In this document: one piece after another, positions 34,649 through 44,932 of the stretch | Numbering within the stretch: position 1 is the stretch's first letter | How the letters are laid out: each line of letters opens with the position of its first letter | Position numbers and translations under genes: made by a program | The notes under the pieces: model-generated | Seen by the model: the letters and a program-made list of their open reading frames with translations, nothing else | What the model was told of the DNA's origin: nothing | Database searches by the model: none | Assembly (NCBI GenBank): GCA_015146655.1 | Contig: VKHL01000006.1 | Coordinates: 1-64,000 of the forward strand | DNA length: 64,000 nt | DNA from: Ochromonas danica | Taxonomy: Eukaryota; Sar; Chrysophyceae; Chromulinales; Chromulinaceae | Reading direction: 5' to 3'

Positions 34649-35097
34649 CGTACTTTACTTCTGTATCACTCTATCACTTATGTTCTCTAATGGGTGGCGC
34701 AATCCAACCTCTTCTCAGTGACGGATTGCAATCCTATCCTGTTCTATCCGATCAGATTAGATCAGATTAGATCAGATTTAGATCAGATTTAGATCAGATC
34801 CCAATCACTCCCTGCTGGGCAACACAAACGCTGGAATGGCTGCCAGGTTTCACGGAAATACGACTTTTAACTACACTTTCCCGACTTCTTCGACGAAAAT
34901 CAAAATCACAGTGAATGCAAACATTATGTTACAAGCAGCACAGTCCCAAGCTGCCAATAGTCTTGGGACTAGAGAAGCAACTCTCCTCTCTTCATTGTGC
35001 TAAACTGACTTCGATGAGATGAAGGATAATGACTCACTAACTCACGACTTCCACTGGGTTCTTCTCTCTCACTATTATCAGAAGAATGCCATAGCCA
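34649..35097. other. Intergenic, includes AGATCAGATT repeats
   Basis: A tandem run of (A)GATCAGATT(T) units of 10-11 bases lies at 34750-34800, about 100 bases upstream of the serpin start. No gene is seen in the remainder. Confidence 0.8.
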
Positions 35098-35687
35098 CTA
35101 GATGGAGATGTTGTTCTTACTCAACGTGTCCAGCAAGAACTTGCGCAGACCTTCCTTGGGCAGAGCACCCATGTGGCTGGCCACCATAGTGCCCCCAAGA
35201 AAGATCCCGAACATGGGAAGGCCTTGCACGTTGTATGTCTCGATCGTCTCCTCCAAGACCTCCGTGTCCACCTTCACAAACTCCAGTTGGTCCGCAGAGT
35301 ATTCTTTGGAGAGCTCGTTAAAGATCGGACCCATGAGCTGTGGGAAGCATACAAATTCATCATATCACAGTGGGTGAGATGCGCGTGATTGAGTGTGTGT
35401 ATCACAAATGGCGGGACCTCCACACAAACACAGGGAAGGAGAGAGCTCACCTTACAGGGACCACACCAGTCGGCATAGAAGTCCACAAATACAGGTTTAC
35501 TTGACTGAAGAACTACCTTGTTGAAGTCCGCTGGAGGACATTCCGTCGCCCTAAGCGGTGCTAGGCTGCTGGCAGAAGGTCGAAGGGTGAAGGTCTTCCA
35601 CCTCAACGCATTCGAGGACTGCAGCAAGAGAAGGCAACAAAGCAGCAGACTGAGCACGTAACAAGGAGAGGAAGTGAGGCAAATCAT
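35098..35687 (-). CDS. Thioredoxin with secretory/plastid-type leader
   Basis: Two exons (35687-35451 and 35337-35098) encode 158 residues. The active site WCGPCK closes exon 1; exon 2 has LMGPIFNELSKEY, FVKVDTE, and GLPMFGIFLGG, where the cis-proline of the fold is present. Thioredoxins reduce protein disulfides. The N-terminus is a strong signal peptide (MICLTSSPCYVLSLLLCCLLLL, then SSNALRWKTF), so the protein enters the ER; with the following basic, Ser-rich stretch and the A-L junction a complex-plastid leader is likely, though a secretory protein is possible. The first ATG of the frame is used; earlier codons are non-ATG. It is divergent from the coiled-coil gene at 35877. Confidence 0.88.
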
Positions 35688-35876
35688 TCTCTCTTTCACG
35701 GGACGGAATATTATCTGTTGCAAGCTGCAGAATTCCCCTTGGTCGCTGATGTGGTGCAGCGGGAACGAATAGCGAAAACACGGAAATGCGAATTTCCGAA
35801 CACGAAACCTGAAATGAAACCGTTTGGTTAATCACCACTTGACGATGTTTTTGTTGTTGTCTGCTGTGATGAGAAG
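35688..35876. promoter_or_regulatory. Short divergent promoter region
   Basis: About 190 bases separate the thioredoxin start codon from that of the small coiled-coil gene on the other strand. A shared promoter region is inferred from layout. Confidence 0.35.
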
Positions 35877-36263
35877 ATGATGGAGAATAGCCAAATCACT
35901 CGTCTGAAGAGGTTAAAAGAGATTGAGAATAAATCTAATCAAGTAGCAAAAACACATGAAGAAATCCTCAAGTTGAACGATTCCATCTCCAAAATTAGCG
36001 CAACTTTAAAACATGCTCGAGAAAAGGAGAAAGACTTGCGCCTGACCACTGCACGCTTGGTCACCCGTCATAGTACTGTCAAGATCGACCAAGAGAAGCG
36101 GCCGTCGGACCGAGACTTTGGTGTGCGACCCTACTCGAAGATGGACCAAGACGTCTGGAGGTTCGACCAGTTACGCGGCTGGTTCAACGCCTATGCTGGC
36201 GATCAGGACACTAAGTATGAGCTGACTCCTGCACAAACAGGTTATATGCTCAAAATCGACTGA
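35877..36263 (+). CDS. Small coiled-coil protein, unknown
   Basis: A single-exon frame of 128 residues starting with two adjacent Met codons. The N-terminal half is a lysine- and glutamate-rich heptad-like helix (about 5-60). The C-terminal half (RDFGVRPYSKMDQDVWRFDQLRGWF) is aromatic-rich and could fold. No family is recognised. Composition and an ATG directly after the short divergent promoter argue for a real gene. Small coiled-coil proteins of this kind are common in flagella and centrosomes, but nothing here proves that. Confidence 0.6.
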   Translation: MMENSQITRLKRLKEIENKSNQVAKTHEEILKLNDSISKISATLKHAREKEKDLRLTTARLVTRHSTVKIDQEKRPSDRDFGVRPYSKMDQDVWRFDQLRGWFNAYAGDQDTKYELTPAQTGYMLKID

Positions 36264-36545
36264 GTTTGTGAAAATGGCAAACTTAGAGTGAAAATAGCAT
36301 ATTGTGAGAATAGACTAATTGTATAATATAATAATACCAACCTCACCCTGCTGAAACATGCTGGATCTGCTAATGATATATCCTTAGTAGCTTCTAATCC
36401 TAATTCCGCCATAAAGACACTCAATAACATGAACACTATACCAAACACACAGCCAGGCGACTCACCAAAAACCTACTTTTGGTAAAACGCATTTATTCTA
36501 AACAACGCGTTTCTTCTCTCCCCAGTGCCCTCGTTGTCAGATGCC

Positions 36546-37385
36546 ATGACTTTGAAGCCAGCGGCAGGATTGGCCTCTTTTGCTTGCAACACCAGAATCA
36601 AGATTCGAACACAAAGCCTGTTTTTACTCTTTACTGCACTAGCACTTAGCACGAAATCTCTTGCCATGTCTTCCTCCTCCTCCTCTCATCAACATGATGT
36701 CTTCACTCAGAGAAGACTCAACATGGTCACTCACCAAATACAAGCTCGCGGAATCACTGACGAAAGTGTTCTCAAGGCTATGAGAGAGGTTCCTCGTCAT
36801 CTATTCGTCCCTCCTGCCCTTGAAGACGCCGCCTATCGAGATCACGCCCTGCCCATTGGAAACGACCAAACCATCAGCCAGCCTTTCATTGTCGCGGCCA
36901 TGGCTGACTGTGCACTGATCAAACGCAGTGATAAAGTGCTGGAGATCGGCACTGGCTGTGGCTACTCCGCTGCTGTGCTATCGAGGCTGGCTGGCGAGGT
37001 GCACACCGTGGAGACCATCGCTGCTCTGCACCATGAGGCCACTGACAGGCTGAGGAGACTGGGCTACCAGAATGTCCACTGCTATCTAGGAGATGGGTCG
37101 ATGGGTCTGGCGGAAATGTCTCCCTATGATGTGATCATAGTGACTGCTGGAGCCCCGGCTATCCCGCCCTCCCTACAGGCTCAGCTGAACCTTGGTGGAC
37201 GACTAGTGATCCCTGTGAGAAGAGGAGGACTAGGAGAGGATCTCTTGCGTGTCACTCGAGAAGCTGGCCACGAGTTTGTGGAGGAGAAGCTGATGGACGT
37301 GTCTTTCGTGCCTCTGATTGGTCAAGAAGGCTGGCAGCAGCAGCACAGCCCCAGAAGAAGTCCTCCACCAGACAACAATAAATGA
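36546..37385 (+). CDS. PCMT: Protein-L-isoaspartate O-methyltransferase
   Basis: A single exon of 279 residues. The catalytic domain begins near MVTHQIQARGITDESVLKAM and has EVPRHLFVPP, the TISQPFIVA block, the SAM-binding motif VLEIGTGCGYSAAVL and the DVIIVTAGAP strand. The enzyme uses S-adenosylmethionine to methylate L-isoaspartyl residues in aged proteins, starting their repair. The sequence is closer to bacterial Pcm than to animal PCMT1. The N-terminal 40 residues contain a hydrophobic segment (TQSLFLLFTALALSTKSLA) after a basic stretch, so import into an organelle or the ER is possible; use of the Met at 36666 would give a cytosolic form. The frame opens at a GTG, so the ATG at 36546 is used. 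Confidence 0.9.
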   Translation: MTLKPAAGLASFACNTRIKIRTQSLFLLFTALALSTKSLAMSSSSSSHQHDVFTQRRLNMVTHQIQARGITDESVLKAMREVPRHLFVPPALEDAAYRDHALPIGNDQTISQPFIVAAMADCALIKRSDKVLEIGTGCGYSAAVLSRLAGEVHTVETIAALHHEATDRLRRLGYQNVHCYLGDGSMGLAEMSPYDVIIVTAGAPAIPPSLQAQLNLGGRLVIPVRRGGLGEDLLRVTREAGHEFVEEKLMDVSFVPLIGQEGWQQQHSPRRSPPPDNNK

Positions 37386-37476
37386 ATTGCTGTTTTGCGC
37401 TTATTACCTTTGTACATTATCACCACAGCATACTGTTCATAACATACTTAGGCTGGCTTTGCCTTGTCTGACTTTC

Positions 37477-37834
37477 ATGCCTCCCTCTCGAGTACAGTCT
37501 CAACCGCTATCAGCTCCAGATGGAGATTATGCTTCTTTGACAAGTTCAGCACCTTCCATATCATCCCTATCCTCGAATAGCTCCAGTCGTTACTTCGCTG
37601 CAAAGCCGCGACCATCTCATGCTCAAGTAAGCTGCTTATGGTTCATTGCCTTAATGGCTAATCTCATGCACTCCTTCCATTCAACCACTTACTCGTCTAG
37701 AAGGCGTCGCGACCTGTTATACCATCAGCACGAATTCGAAGTCCTCATTCACCACTGCCCATGCATCCTGGGATGAGATCCACGGTAATCAGATGATGTT
37801 CTTTTTGCAGGTGGCGTGTTATGACATTGGCTAA
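37477..37834 (+). CDS. Possible small three-exon gene, Ser/Pro-rich product
   Basis: Exons 37477-37626, 37701-37784 and 37811-37834 would give about 85 residues. The two introns have GTAAGC and GTAATC donors and TAG/CAG acceptors and are both in phase 0. The second is only 26 bases, too short for a normal intron; without it the frame runs four codons further to another stop. The product is Ser/Pro/Arg-rich (SSAPSISSLSSNSSSRYFAAKPRPSHAQ) with no known domain. It starts 92 bases after the methyltransferase stop codon on the same strand, so it could instead lie in that gene's 3' UTR. Confidence 0.3.
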
Positions 37835-38080
37835 TGAAGATCACGTTGTGTAAATCAGACGCTTGGTAGTGCAGCGCGGTCCAGCAGTCCAATCAGCAAA
37901 GAAAAAATACTGATCGAAGCAAGTAGTTGACCTGTTACATTACATTAATTAGTGAAGAGTTAAGGAGTGCCAGGGCATACATTTTTAAGAACTCAACCTA
38001 CAAATACACTGCCAGCACATACTATTCTTGCTCTTTCTATGCTTGTATTTGCACCTGTCGTGTGTTACTTCCCTAAACCT
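37835..38080. other. Intergenic, no gene seen
   Basis: A-T-rich spacer before the foldback element. Nothing is recognisable. Confidence 0.5.
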
Positions 38081-38205
38081 GCAACTAATTTTTTGGTTGG
38101 TTGGGTTTCAGTTCGCAGTTTAGAGTGCGTCTTGGATATTATATAAATATCTAAAACGCACTCTAAGCTGCGAACGGAAATCCAACCAACCAAAAAATTA
38201 GTTGC
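38081..38205. repeat. 125-bp near-perfect inverted repeat (foldback/MITE-like)
   Basis: Left arm 38081-38140 and right arm 38146-38205 are reverse complements at 55 of 60 positions, around a 5-base centre (ATATA). Three of the five differences would be G-U pairs in RNA, so a transcript would form a long hairpin. The ends read GCAACTAATT and AATTAGTTGC. No convincing target-site duplication is seen. It may be a miniature inverted-repeat transposable element, or a small-RNA precursor. Confidence 0.9.
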
Positions 38206-38830
38206 GGCTTATTAAAGTCCCTCTTGTATCCGAGCACCTGGTTTAGTCCTGCTTGGAAAACTGGTATAGCTCCGATTCTACAAAAATAGACATTAGAACA
38301 CAACTTCAATTATAGATTAGCAATTCAAGGAAGCATAACTAATTACCAAGTGTAAGTACGTCTAATTACCAATGAAAGTTGTTTTGGAATGTTTAGCCTC
38401 TATAGTGACGTTAGGACAAAAGAAATCACCAAAGGTGAATTACATTCTGACAGATCATCACCCTGGTGGTCATATGGTTGTATTTTCATTCACACAATCC
38501 TGCTGCTTCAAGTACTCGTCATTCGCATTCATGGCAACAATCCTATCCTCATCTCATCAAACAACATTTTGATCCATCTGTTCCCTTAACTTAACACTAT
38601 TGCGTTAAGTTAATATCTCTAGATGTCCAAATCTGGCTACGAATCTAAATCCCCAGACTACCCAGCCTGTTGGCGTGTGTGACGTGGGCAGAGTGGAAGG
38701 GGCAAGTTGCAGAAGAAGGGCAGCGAATCCAAGCCAAGGCCTCACCCGCCCGCCTTCTGCTGCACTGCCCTGGACTGCTTCTCGAAACATAATCAATCAA
38801 CTGATTTCAACTACACCTCATTAAGAAAAA
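38206..38830. other. Intergenic, contains FCP promoter
   Basis: About 620 bases upstream of the light-harvesting gene. No gene is seen; short frames lack domains. The promoter and 5' leader of the FCP gene must be in the 3' part. A CCTCATTAAG stretch directly precedes AAAAAATG at the start. Confidence 0.5.
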
Positions 38831-39421
38831 ATGTTCCGTGCTCTTGCTATCGTTGCTTCTCTCATTGGCGCTGCTGCCTTCTCTCCTTCTGCTCGTCCTG
38901 CCACCGGCTCTTCTGCTTTGAAGATGGCCTTCGAGAACGATGTCGGTGCCACGGCTCCTCTTGGCTTCTGGGACCCCCTCGGTCTCTCTAAGAGAGTGGA
39001 CGAGGCCACCTACCAGCAGTACCGCATCTCTGAGCTGAAGCACGGCCGTGTCGCTCAGTTGGCTGTCCTCGGCTACATCGTCCCTGAGCTCTTCAAGTTC
39101 CCTGGTGACATCGCTCCTGGCATCACCTTCGAGTCCATCCCCAACGGTGTCGCTGCTATCCAGGCTGTCCCTGCTCTTGGCTGGCTCCAGATCTTCTTCC
39201 TCATTGGTGCCGTGGACTACCGCGGAATCTTCGTTCCTGGTGACAAGGAGGGAAAGAACCTCACCCCTGCCGAGCTCACCAAGTTCCAGAATCAGGAGTT
39301 GAACCACGGTCGTCTTGCTATGTTGGCTATCCTGGAGCTCCTCCGCCACGACTCCCAGCAGCTGATCGGCGGCCTCTACCCTGGCGACCACCTCATCACT
39401 GGCCTTCCTTTCCTCTATTAA
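38831..39421 (+). CDS. Fucoxanthin-chlorophyll a/c light-harvesting protein
   Basis: A single exon of 196 residues, typical length for FCP/Lhcf. The leader MFRALAIVASLIGAAAFSPSARP is a signal peptide ending at an AAAF junction, the ochrophyte plastid motif. The mature part has FENDVGATAPLGFWDPLGLS, helix 1 with ELKHGRVAQLAVLGY, helix 2 with LGWLQIFFLIGAVDYRG, and helix 3 with NQELNHGRLAMLAILE; the Glu-His/Asn-His-Gly-Arg pairs bind chlorophyll and cross-link helices 1 and 3. It works in the thylakoid membrane antenna. Codon use is strongly C-ending, unlike neighbouring genes, which fits very high expression. The start follows a run of A, a good leader context. Confidence 0.95.
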   Translation: MFRALAIVASLIGAAAFSPSARPATGSSALKMAFENDVGATAPLGFWDPLGLSKRVDEATYQQYRISELKHGRVAQLAVLGYIVPELFKFPGDIAPGITFESIPNGVAAIQAVPALGWLQIFFLIGAVDYRGIFVPGDKEGKNLTPAELTKFQNQELNHGRLAMLAILELLRHDSQQLIGGLYPGDHLITGLPFLY

Positions 39422-39961
39422 ACAAACGCCCGGCCTTGTCATTGGGTAGCATTCTTCATGCTCTTAGCTTCCTAACTGACAGTTCTTGTACGTAGTATCC
39501 CTTCCCCCTCCCTTTAAGCGCTCAACTCTCTTTGCATGCAGATGTTAGTGCACCGCATCACCTAGCTAGAACAACCTAACTTAAGCAAAGCTACTTTGCA
39601 TCTCATCTTCACTTACTGTGTTCACTCGCCGTGCACCGCTGGGCCCTCATTGAAGTAATAGTCAAGACGAAAAGTGGAAGAACTTGACCAGGGGTGGTAG
39701 TTGTGCGATGAGAAGTGTTATGCTTTTACATAACCCCAAAATTATATTTGTATAGCCTGCTCACTATTGTGGCTACTAAAGCGGTTATTTAATAGTTTGT
39801 CAGCGTCCAATAGAGGTTATGGTCTTGTGACTGATAGTCCCTAATGTACCTGTTCTCAACAGCACCAACCACCAATTGCGCGGGGGAACAATAATCTTTG
39901 CGAGAAAGAAAACAATTGGTGGGGGGAATTATCTCATCTAACCTCGAATGATAAAGACATC
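39422..39961. other. Intergenic, no gene seen
   Basis: About 540 bases holding the FCP 3' UTR and the promoter of the RBM19 gene. Nothing else is recognisable. Confidence 0.6.
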
Positions 39962-42528
39962 ATGTCGCGTATCTGTGTGAAGAATATTGGCAAAAACACC
40001 AAAGAAGATGATCTGAAAGAACTCTTCAGCTCTAAGGGAGAGATCACTGACGTACGAGTCATGCGCACAAAAGACGGAAAATCAAGACAATTTGCCTTCA
40101 TTGGGTTTCGCAATGAAAGTCAAGCAGAGGAGGCGAGGAAGTTCTTCAACAACACTTTCATCGGTCTCTCGCGAATTTCCATTGAGATCGCCAAGAAGGT
40201 TGAAGGGAAAACTGAAAACACTTCACAGGCCAAACTGAAAGGCACGGAGGAGAAACTGAAAAGTCTTCGTCAGCAGCTTCTGCAGTCATCGAAAGACTCA
40301 CAATCGAATGAGAAGAAAGCTGGCTCTGGCTCTGCCGGGAAGACTCAAGGTGCAGGGCAGGAAGCCAGTCGACAGCCTGCGATGAGCAAGAAGAAGGCTG
40401 AGTTCCTCTCCGTGGCGAAGGGTCAGACAGACATGTTCCTTCAACAAGCTGCTATCGCGCCAGTGAATGAGAAGAAGGAGTCAGATAGTGATGACTCTGA
40501 GGATGAGGATGATGATGACGATGAGAGCGCTACGGAGATGGTGTCCGAGGAGGAGGAGGAGCAGGAAGGTCAGCAAGTCTCAAAGCCTCTGACCGACCTC
40601 GACTACCTTCGCTCCAAAGTGTCCAAGTCTGTTGAATTCGATGATGACGATGATAACGATAAAGAGAGCCTATCTTCTGGGGATGAAGAGGATGACGCTG
40701 AAGACGAGGACATAGAGGAGGGCTCTAACATGGAGGAGGAAGTCCCCCAGGACAACCTCTATGGCCAAGAAGAAGAAGAAGACGAGGAAGACGAACTAGA
40801 CGATTCTCGTCTTTTCATCAAGAACTTGCCCTTTGGATGCAGCGAAGAGGATTTGAAAGAATTGTGTGAGAAGTTCGGCACAGTATCAGAAGTGCATATC
40901 CCCATCACTGCCGAGAAGAAGGCCAAAGGATTTGGCTTCGTTCAGTTCCTTTTCCCTCAAGATGCTGATAAGGCGCTGAAGGATCTTGATGGCGATGCCT
41001 TCCAAGGTCGTATTCTTCATGTTCAGCAGGCATTACGACCCAAATCAGCTCAGAGCGGTGCCAATCTCTCTGACGTGCACGACAGACTGTCAGCCTTCAA
41101 GAAGAAGAAAGAAGAAGAGAGAAGAAAGATGGCCACTCGCAAGGATGGATGGAATGCTGCGTATGTCCGATCGGATACTGTTGTAGATGCGTTGGCTCAA
41201 AAGTAAGCATTGCTCTTTTTATGTTCTCGTGGGATGGTTTAACATTCTTTATTGTCGTCCTCAGGTATGGGGTAGAGAATGCCGATATCTTGGATGTTGA
41301 CCTGAAAGGTGGAGACTTGGCTGTGAGAATGGCCATTGGAGAGACACAAATCGTTCAGGAGAATCATGACTACCTGGCAGGACAAGGAGTCAATCTTGAT
41401 GCCTTAGAGTCTGCCAATTCGAGCAACAAAGGTGTGAAGCGCAGCCCAACAACGTTACTAGTGAAGAATCTCCCGCCAGACAGTCAAGTGGCGGAGTTGG
41501 AAAGCATGTTTTCAAAGTTTGGTGGCCTTGCAGCCTTCATAGTGCCCCCCAGCAAGACCTTGCTGGTGGTTGACTACACGGAACCCACCGAAGCTCGTGC
41601 AGCTCTCAAGGGATTGGCCTATAGGCGATATAAGAACAGCCCGCTCTACATCGAATATGCTCCCATGGGAGTACTGCAACCAGGCGCTGCATCCAAGGCA
41701 TCTGCCGGCAAGAAAGAAGTTAAAGAGCCTGAGAAGGAAAAGGAAGAGAAAACGGCTGTACAGCAGGAGAAAGTGGAGGAAGAAAGTGAGGACACGTCGA
41801 CGGTTTTCATCAAGAATTTGAGTTTCTCCACGACTGAGCAGCGCCTGGAGGAACACATCAACAACCTGCGGATACCGGGTCTTCGCACTGTGGTCATCCG
41901 CAAGAAACAGAAAGGACAGCAAATGCTGAGTATGGGCTATGGCTTTGCTGAGTTCTCCAGCACAGCTAACGCTACAATGGCTGTAGAGCGGTTGAACAGG
42001 AGTGTTCTGGACGAACATCAATTAGAGGTTAAGCCCTCCGAAAAGAAACTAACCACTTCAGTCTCAAGTGCTGGCGCTGCTTCGACGAAGCTGTTGGTTC
42101 GAAATATTGCGTTTCAAGCTAGTCGCGCTGAGGTCAAGGCATTACTGGAAGCATTTGGTTCTGTCAAAACAGTTCGCATGCCAAAGCAAATGAAATCTAC
42201 CCAACACCGCGGCTTCGCCTTTGTGGAGTTTCATACTAAGCAAGAAGCTGCACGGGCTATGATGGCACTACGTAATAGTCACTTTTATGGTCGCCACTTG
42301 GTGATCGAGTGGGCGCAGCAGGAAGATCTGGATCAACTTGAAGCTGAGGGAGAAGGAGGAGAAGCCCAAGAGGAGGCCAAGCGCCTCAAGTCCCTGCAGT
42401 CTCTCGAGGGTCTGCGTAAGAGAGCACGGAAGGATGAGCGAGTGTTGCAACAAGTTAAAGGCAGTAAGAAAGCTCGGCGCGAAGGAGAAGATGTTCTGGG
42501 CGATCCCTCTGTGCAGGATGTGGTCTAA
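39962..42528 (+). CDS. RBM19: Multiple-RRM ribosome-biogenesis factor RBM19/Mrd1
   Basis: Two exons (39962-41202 and 41265-42528) encode about 834 residues. Five RNA-recognition motifs are visible: ICVKNIGKN (about 3-80), LFIKNLPFG (282-358), LLVKNLPPD (477-550), VFIKNLSFS (592-675) and LLVRNIAFQ (688-765), with the spacing of yeast Mrd1. RRM1 and RRM2 are separated by a very acidic linker. After RRM2 comes the conserved WNAAYVRSD block found in this family. Mrd1/RBM19 acts in the nucleolus on the 35S/45S pre-rRNA and is needed for small-subunit processing. The intron splits a Lys codon and is 62 bases. A basic C-terminal tail ends the protein. The five-RRM form matches the fungal rather than the six-RRM animal architecture. 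Confidence 0.92.
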
Positions 42529-42775
42529 TAAAACATAATTTAAGTATCTCACCAAATGCTACTGCAGTACTAGCTACTGTAGGTATTGTGACCTCTTTCA
42601 TCTCTCATCACCTCAAACCAGAGACCTCGACAGACAAACTGTCGGAGTTGGGGAGTTCTAAACTTAGAGAAGAAGTTTAACTTCCATACCATGGGATAGG
42701 TACTGTACTTTAGTGTAGTGTACTGTAGATATTGTTATTTTGGTCTATGTCTACATTGTTTAACATCATCATCGG
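42529..42775. other. Intergenic spacer before satellite
   Basis: Probably the RBM19 3' UTR and flank; it includes CTACTGTAGGTA and TACTGTACTTTAGTGTAGTGTACTGTAG-like short motifs. No gene is seen. Confidence 0.5.
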
Positions 42776-43186
42776 TAGACTAGACAAGACTAGACTAGAC
42801 TAGACTAGACTAGACTAGACTAGACTAGACTAGACTAGACTAGACTAGACTAGACTAGACTAGACTGGACTAGACTAGACTAGACTAGACTAGACTAGAC
42901 TAGACTAGACTAGACTAGACTAGACTAGACTAGACTAGACTAGACTGGACTAGACTAGACTAGACTAGACTAGACTAGACTAGACTAGACTAGACTAGAC
43001 TAGACTAGACTAGACTAGACTAGACTGGACTAGACTAGACTAGACTAGACTAGACTAGACTAGACTAGACTAGACTAGACTAGACTAGACTAGACTAGAC
43101 TAGACTGGACTAGACTAGACTAGACTAGACTAGACTAGACTAGACTAGACTAGACTAGACTAGACTAGACTAGACTAGACTAGACC
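42776..43186. repeat. TAGAC pentanucleotide satellite with 80-bp higher-order unit
   Basis: About 80 tandem copies of TAGAC. A TGGAC variant occurs at about 42866, 42946, 43026 and 43106, exactly 80 bases apart, so the array is built from a higher-order unit of sixteen pentamers. A second, degraded patch of the same motif lies near 44262-44316. Confidence 0.97.
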
Positions 43187-43273
43187 TTACTAGTCTGGAT
43201 GCATGCATTCAAGCCTAGACTGTTTGTGTAATTCACTAAATAGGTCAGCAGACCTCCTCCACAAGGCGAAAAG

Positions 43274-43915
43274 ATGAATTCCGAGGAGCAACGCCTTCAT
43301 GCGGACTTGTGGCAAGCCAAACAAGAAAGCATAGGATGTGCTGATGATGCCTTGAACAAGGTCAGTGGAGTCACTCCTCCTCTTCTATCTCAGCTTGTCA
43401 TCATCCTTTTCTCCACACTTTGGTTACCTCAACACACTCACTCACTCACTGCAGATCTTCTGGCCTCAAGTTATGGAAGAGATCCGTCATATCGACGTTC
43501 ATCGAGAGAACTTCGCGGAGCAGGCCATCCCCATCGACCTCACCCACGAGGTCTTAGTGGAGGAAGGGCTCCACCAGTCCAACACCATTGTACTCACTCC
43601 TCCCCCTCCTACTACCCGCCCTCGCCTACACCATGCTAATGACATGTATGCTACCTCTTAGCCTGTTGATCCCTCGGCGTGCTGCACTCTCTCGAAGGCC
43701 TGTGAGGTGGTGGTCTTGGAACTCGCCCTGCTGGCCCTGCAGATGGGCAGAGCGGACAACAAGTGGAGAATCAAGGTCAGCCTGTCCTTTCTTGATGTCG
43801 TTAATGATCTTATCAATGATAGTTTAACACTGTTCTGGAGCAGAAGGAGGACGTCATCGCCGCGCTACGCAGTCACGAAGACTTCGACATCCTCATGGAC
43901 CATTCCTCATGCTGA
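43274..43915 (+). CDS. NF-YC-like histone-fold protein
   Basis: Four exons (43274-43360, 43455-43589, 43662-43775, 43844-43915), all in phase 0 with GT-AG ends, give 135 residues. The joined protein aligns along NF-YC/HAP5: IFWPQVMEEI for the FWAQRMQEI helix, NFAEQAIPIDLTHEVLVEEG for the LPLARIKKIMK helix, LSKACEVVVLELALLALQMG for the FAKACEMFILELTLRAW helix, and KKEDVIAALRSHEDFDILMD for the KNDIAAAITRTDIFDFLVD end. NF-YC pairs with NF-YB through the histone fold to bind CCAAT boxes with NF-YA. The positively charged residues in helix 1-loop 1 are weakly conserved, so a divergent or DRAP1/POLE-type relative is possible. The exons are too short to stand out singly as open frames. Confidence 0.7.
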
Positions 43916-44311
43916 CCTCCCCGTTACCACCCTTTACCCTCTCTATGCATTCTCCTCTGCTATGACTATGACTATAGACAGCGTCTCTCGCCACTGGTGA
44001 CTCAGAGCCATGGCTAACTCTTGTTTCTCTCTCTCTCATGTGCTTCAGAGAGATTTACCCTATTCAGCTTCTGTTCACTGTGTACTTCATACTTGATATT
44101 TGATACTGTACTTCATGTTTTGGAGGGAGAAATGGTCATTTCTTCTTAACGATAAGGTCATTCACCACACCACACTAACAACTTTAGACTACACAGACAC
44201 ACTGTCTAGTCCAGTACCTCCTGCCTCACTTCACTGACAAGACAGAGCTAGATATAGAGATCGACTAGACTAGCTGGACTAGACTAGCTGTACTGGACTG
44301 GCCTAGATCGA
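43916..44311. other. Intergenic, convergent 3' ends with TAGAC remnants
   Basis: Short degenerate TAGAC/CTGGAC repeats at about 44262-44316, related to the satellite at 42776-43186, run up to the stop codon of the next gene. No gene is seen. Confidence 0.6.
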
Positions 44312-44932
44312 CTAGACAGCTTCTGTAGAGGAGGGGAGGACAGTAGAGGAGACCTCCCCAGAGACAGAGACAGCACAGACAGAGCCTCCCTCGCCATTAC
44401 CACCAGTAGCACTAACACCACCACTAGCACTAGCATTAGCACTAACACCACTAGTAGCACAAGTGACAGTGAGAGGAGAGTCTTCCTGCTCGCTACTACC
44501 ATCATCATCATCACCATCATCACCATCATCGTCTTCTCCGTCCTCCTCAGACCCTGTCAGCTTCCTCCTTTTCTTCCTCATCTCCTTCTTCATCTTGAGC
44601 TTCTTGCGCTTCTCAGCATTGCGTCGTGTGCGTTCCTCAGCCTCCAGGCGATTGCGCTCGACTCGCTCAGCGAAGACTCTCTTCTCCTCCTCCTGCTTCG
44701 CAGACAGCTCCATCTCCTCCACACGCTCTTTCTCTCTGTTCCGAGCACCCAGGTACTTGTGGAACTCGCCAGAGCCGGCGCCAGCGCAGGAGCCCATCGT
44801 GAACTCCACCTTGTCCACCTTGACGCGGCCTGACTTGCCACCGCCACCTCCACCTCCAGGTCCACTGCCTCCATAGGCAGAGACCACTTTCGTGTTAGAG
44901 TCTGTAAAGACTTGATAACCTGAACGCGGCAT
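44312..44932 (-). CDS. PRKRIP1: PRKRIP1 homologue (spliceosome-associated)
   Basis: A single exon of 206 residues. The family signature MGSCAGAGSGEFHKYLGARNREKER, then a long charged helix (VERNRLEAEERTRRNAEKRKKLKMKKEM), matches human PRKRIP1, which has MGSSAGAGSGEFH followed by the same kind of helix. In human C* spliceosomes PRKRIP1 is a long helix bridging U2 and the active-site region, and it binds double-stranded RNA. A Gly-rich stretch precedes the signature; the C-terminus is acidic and then low-complexity Ser/Thr/Gly, less conserved. The ATG at 44932 is the first of the frame. Nuclear location is expected from the basic helix. Confidence 0.85.
   Translation of the reverse strand: MPRSGYQVFTDSNTKVVSAYGGSGPGGGGGGGKSGRVKVDKVEFTMGSCAGAGSGEFHKYLGARNREKERVEEMELSAKQEEEKRVFAERVERNRLEAEERTRRNAEKRKKLKMKKEMRKKRRKLTGSEEDGEDDDGDDGDDDDGSSEQEDSPLTVTCATSGVSANASASGGVSATGGNGEGGSVCAVSVSGEVSSTVLPSSTEAV

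Noticed and set aside
44284-44529. Val/Met/Leu-rich minus-strand frame
   Set aside because: It is a shadow of the Asp- and Ser-rich tail of PRKRIP1 in another phase.
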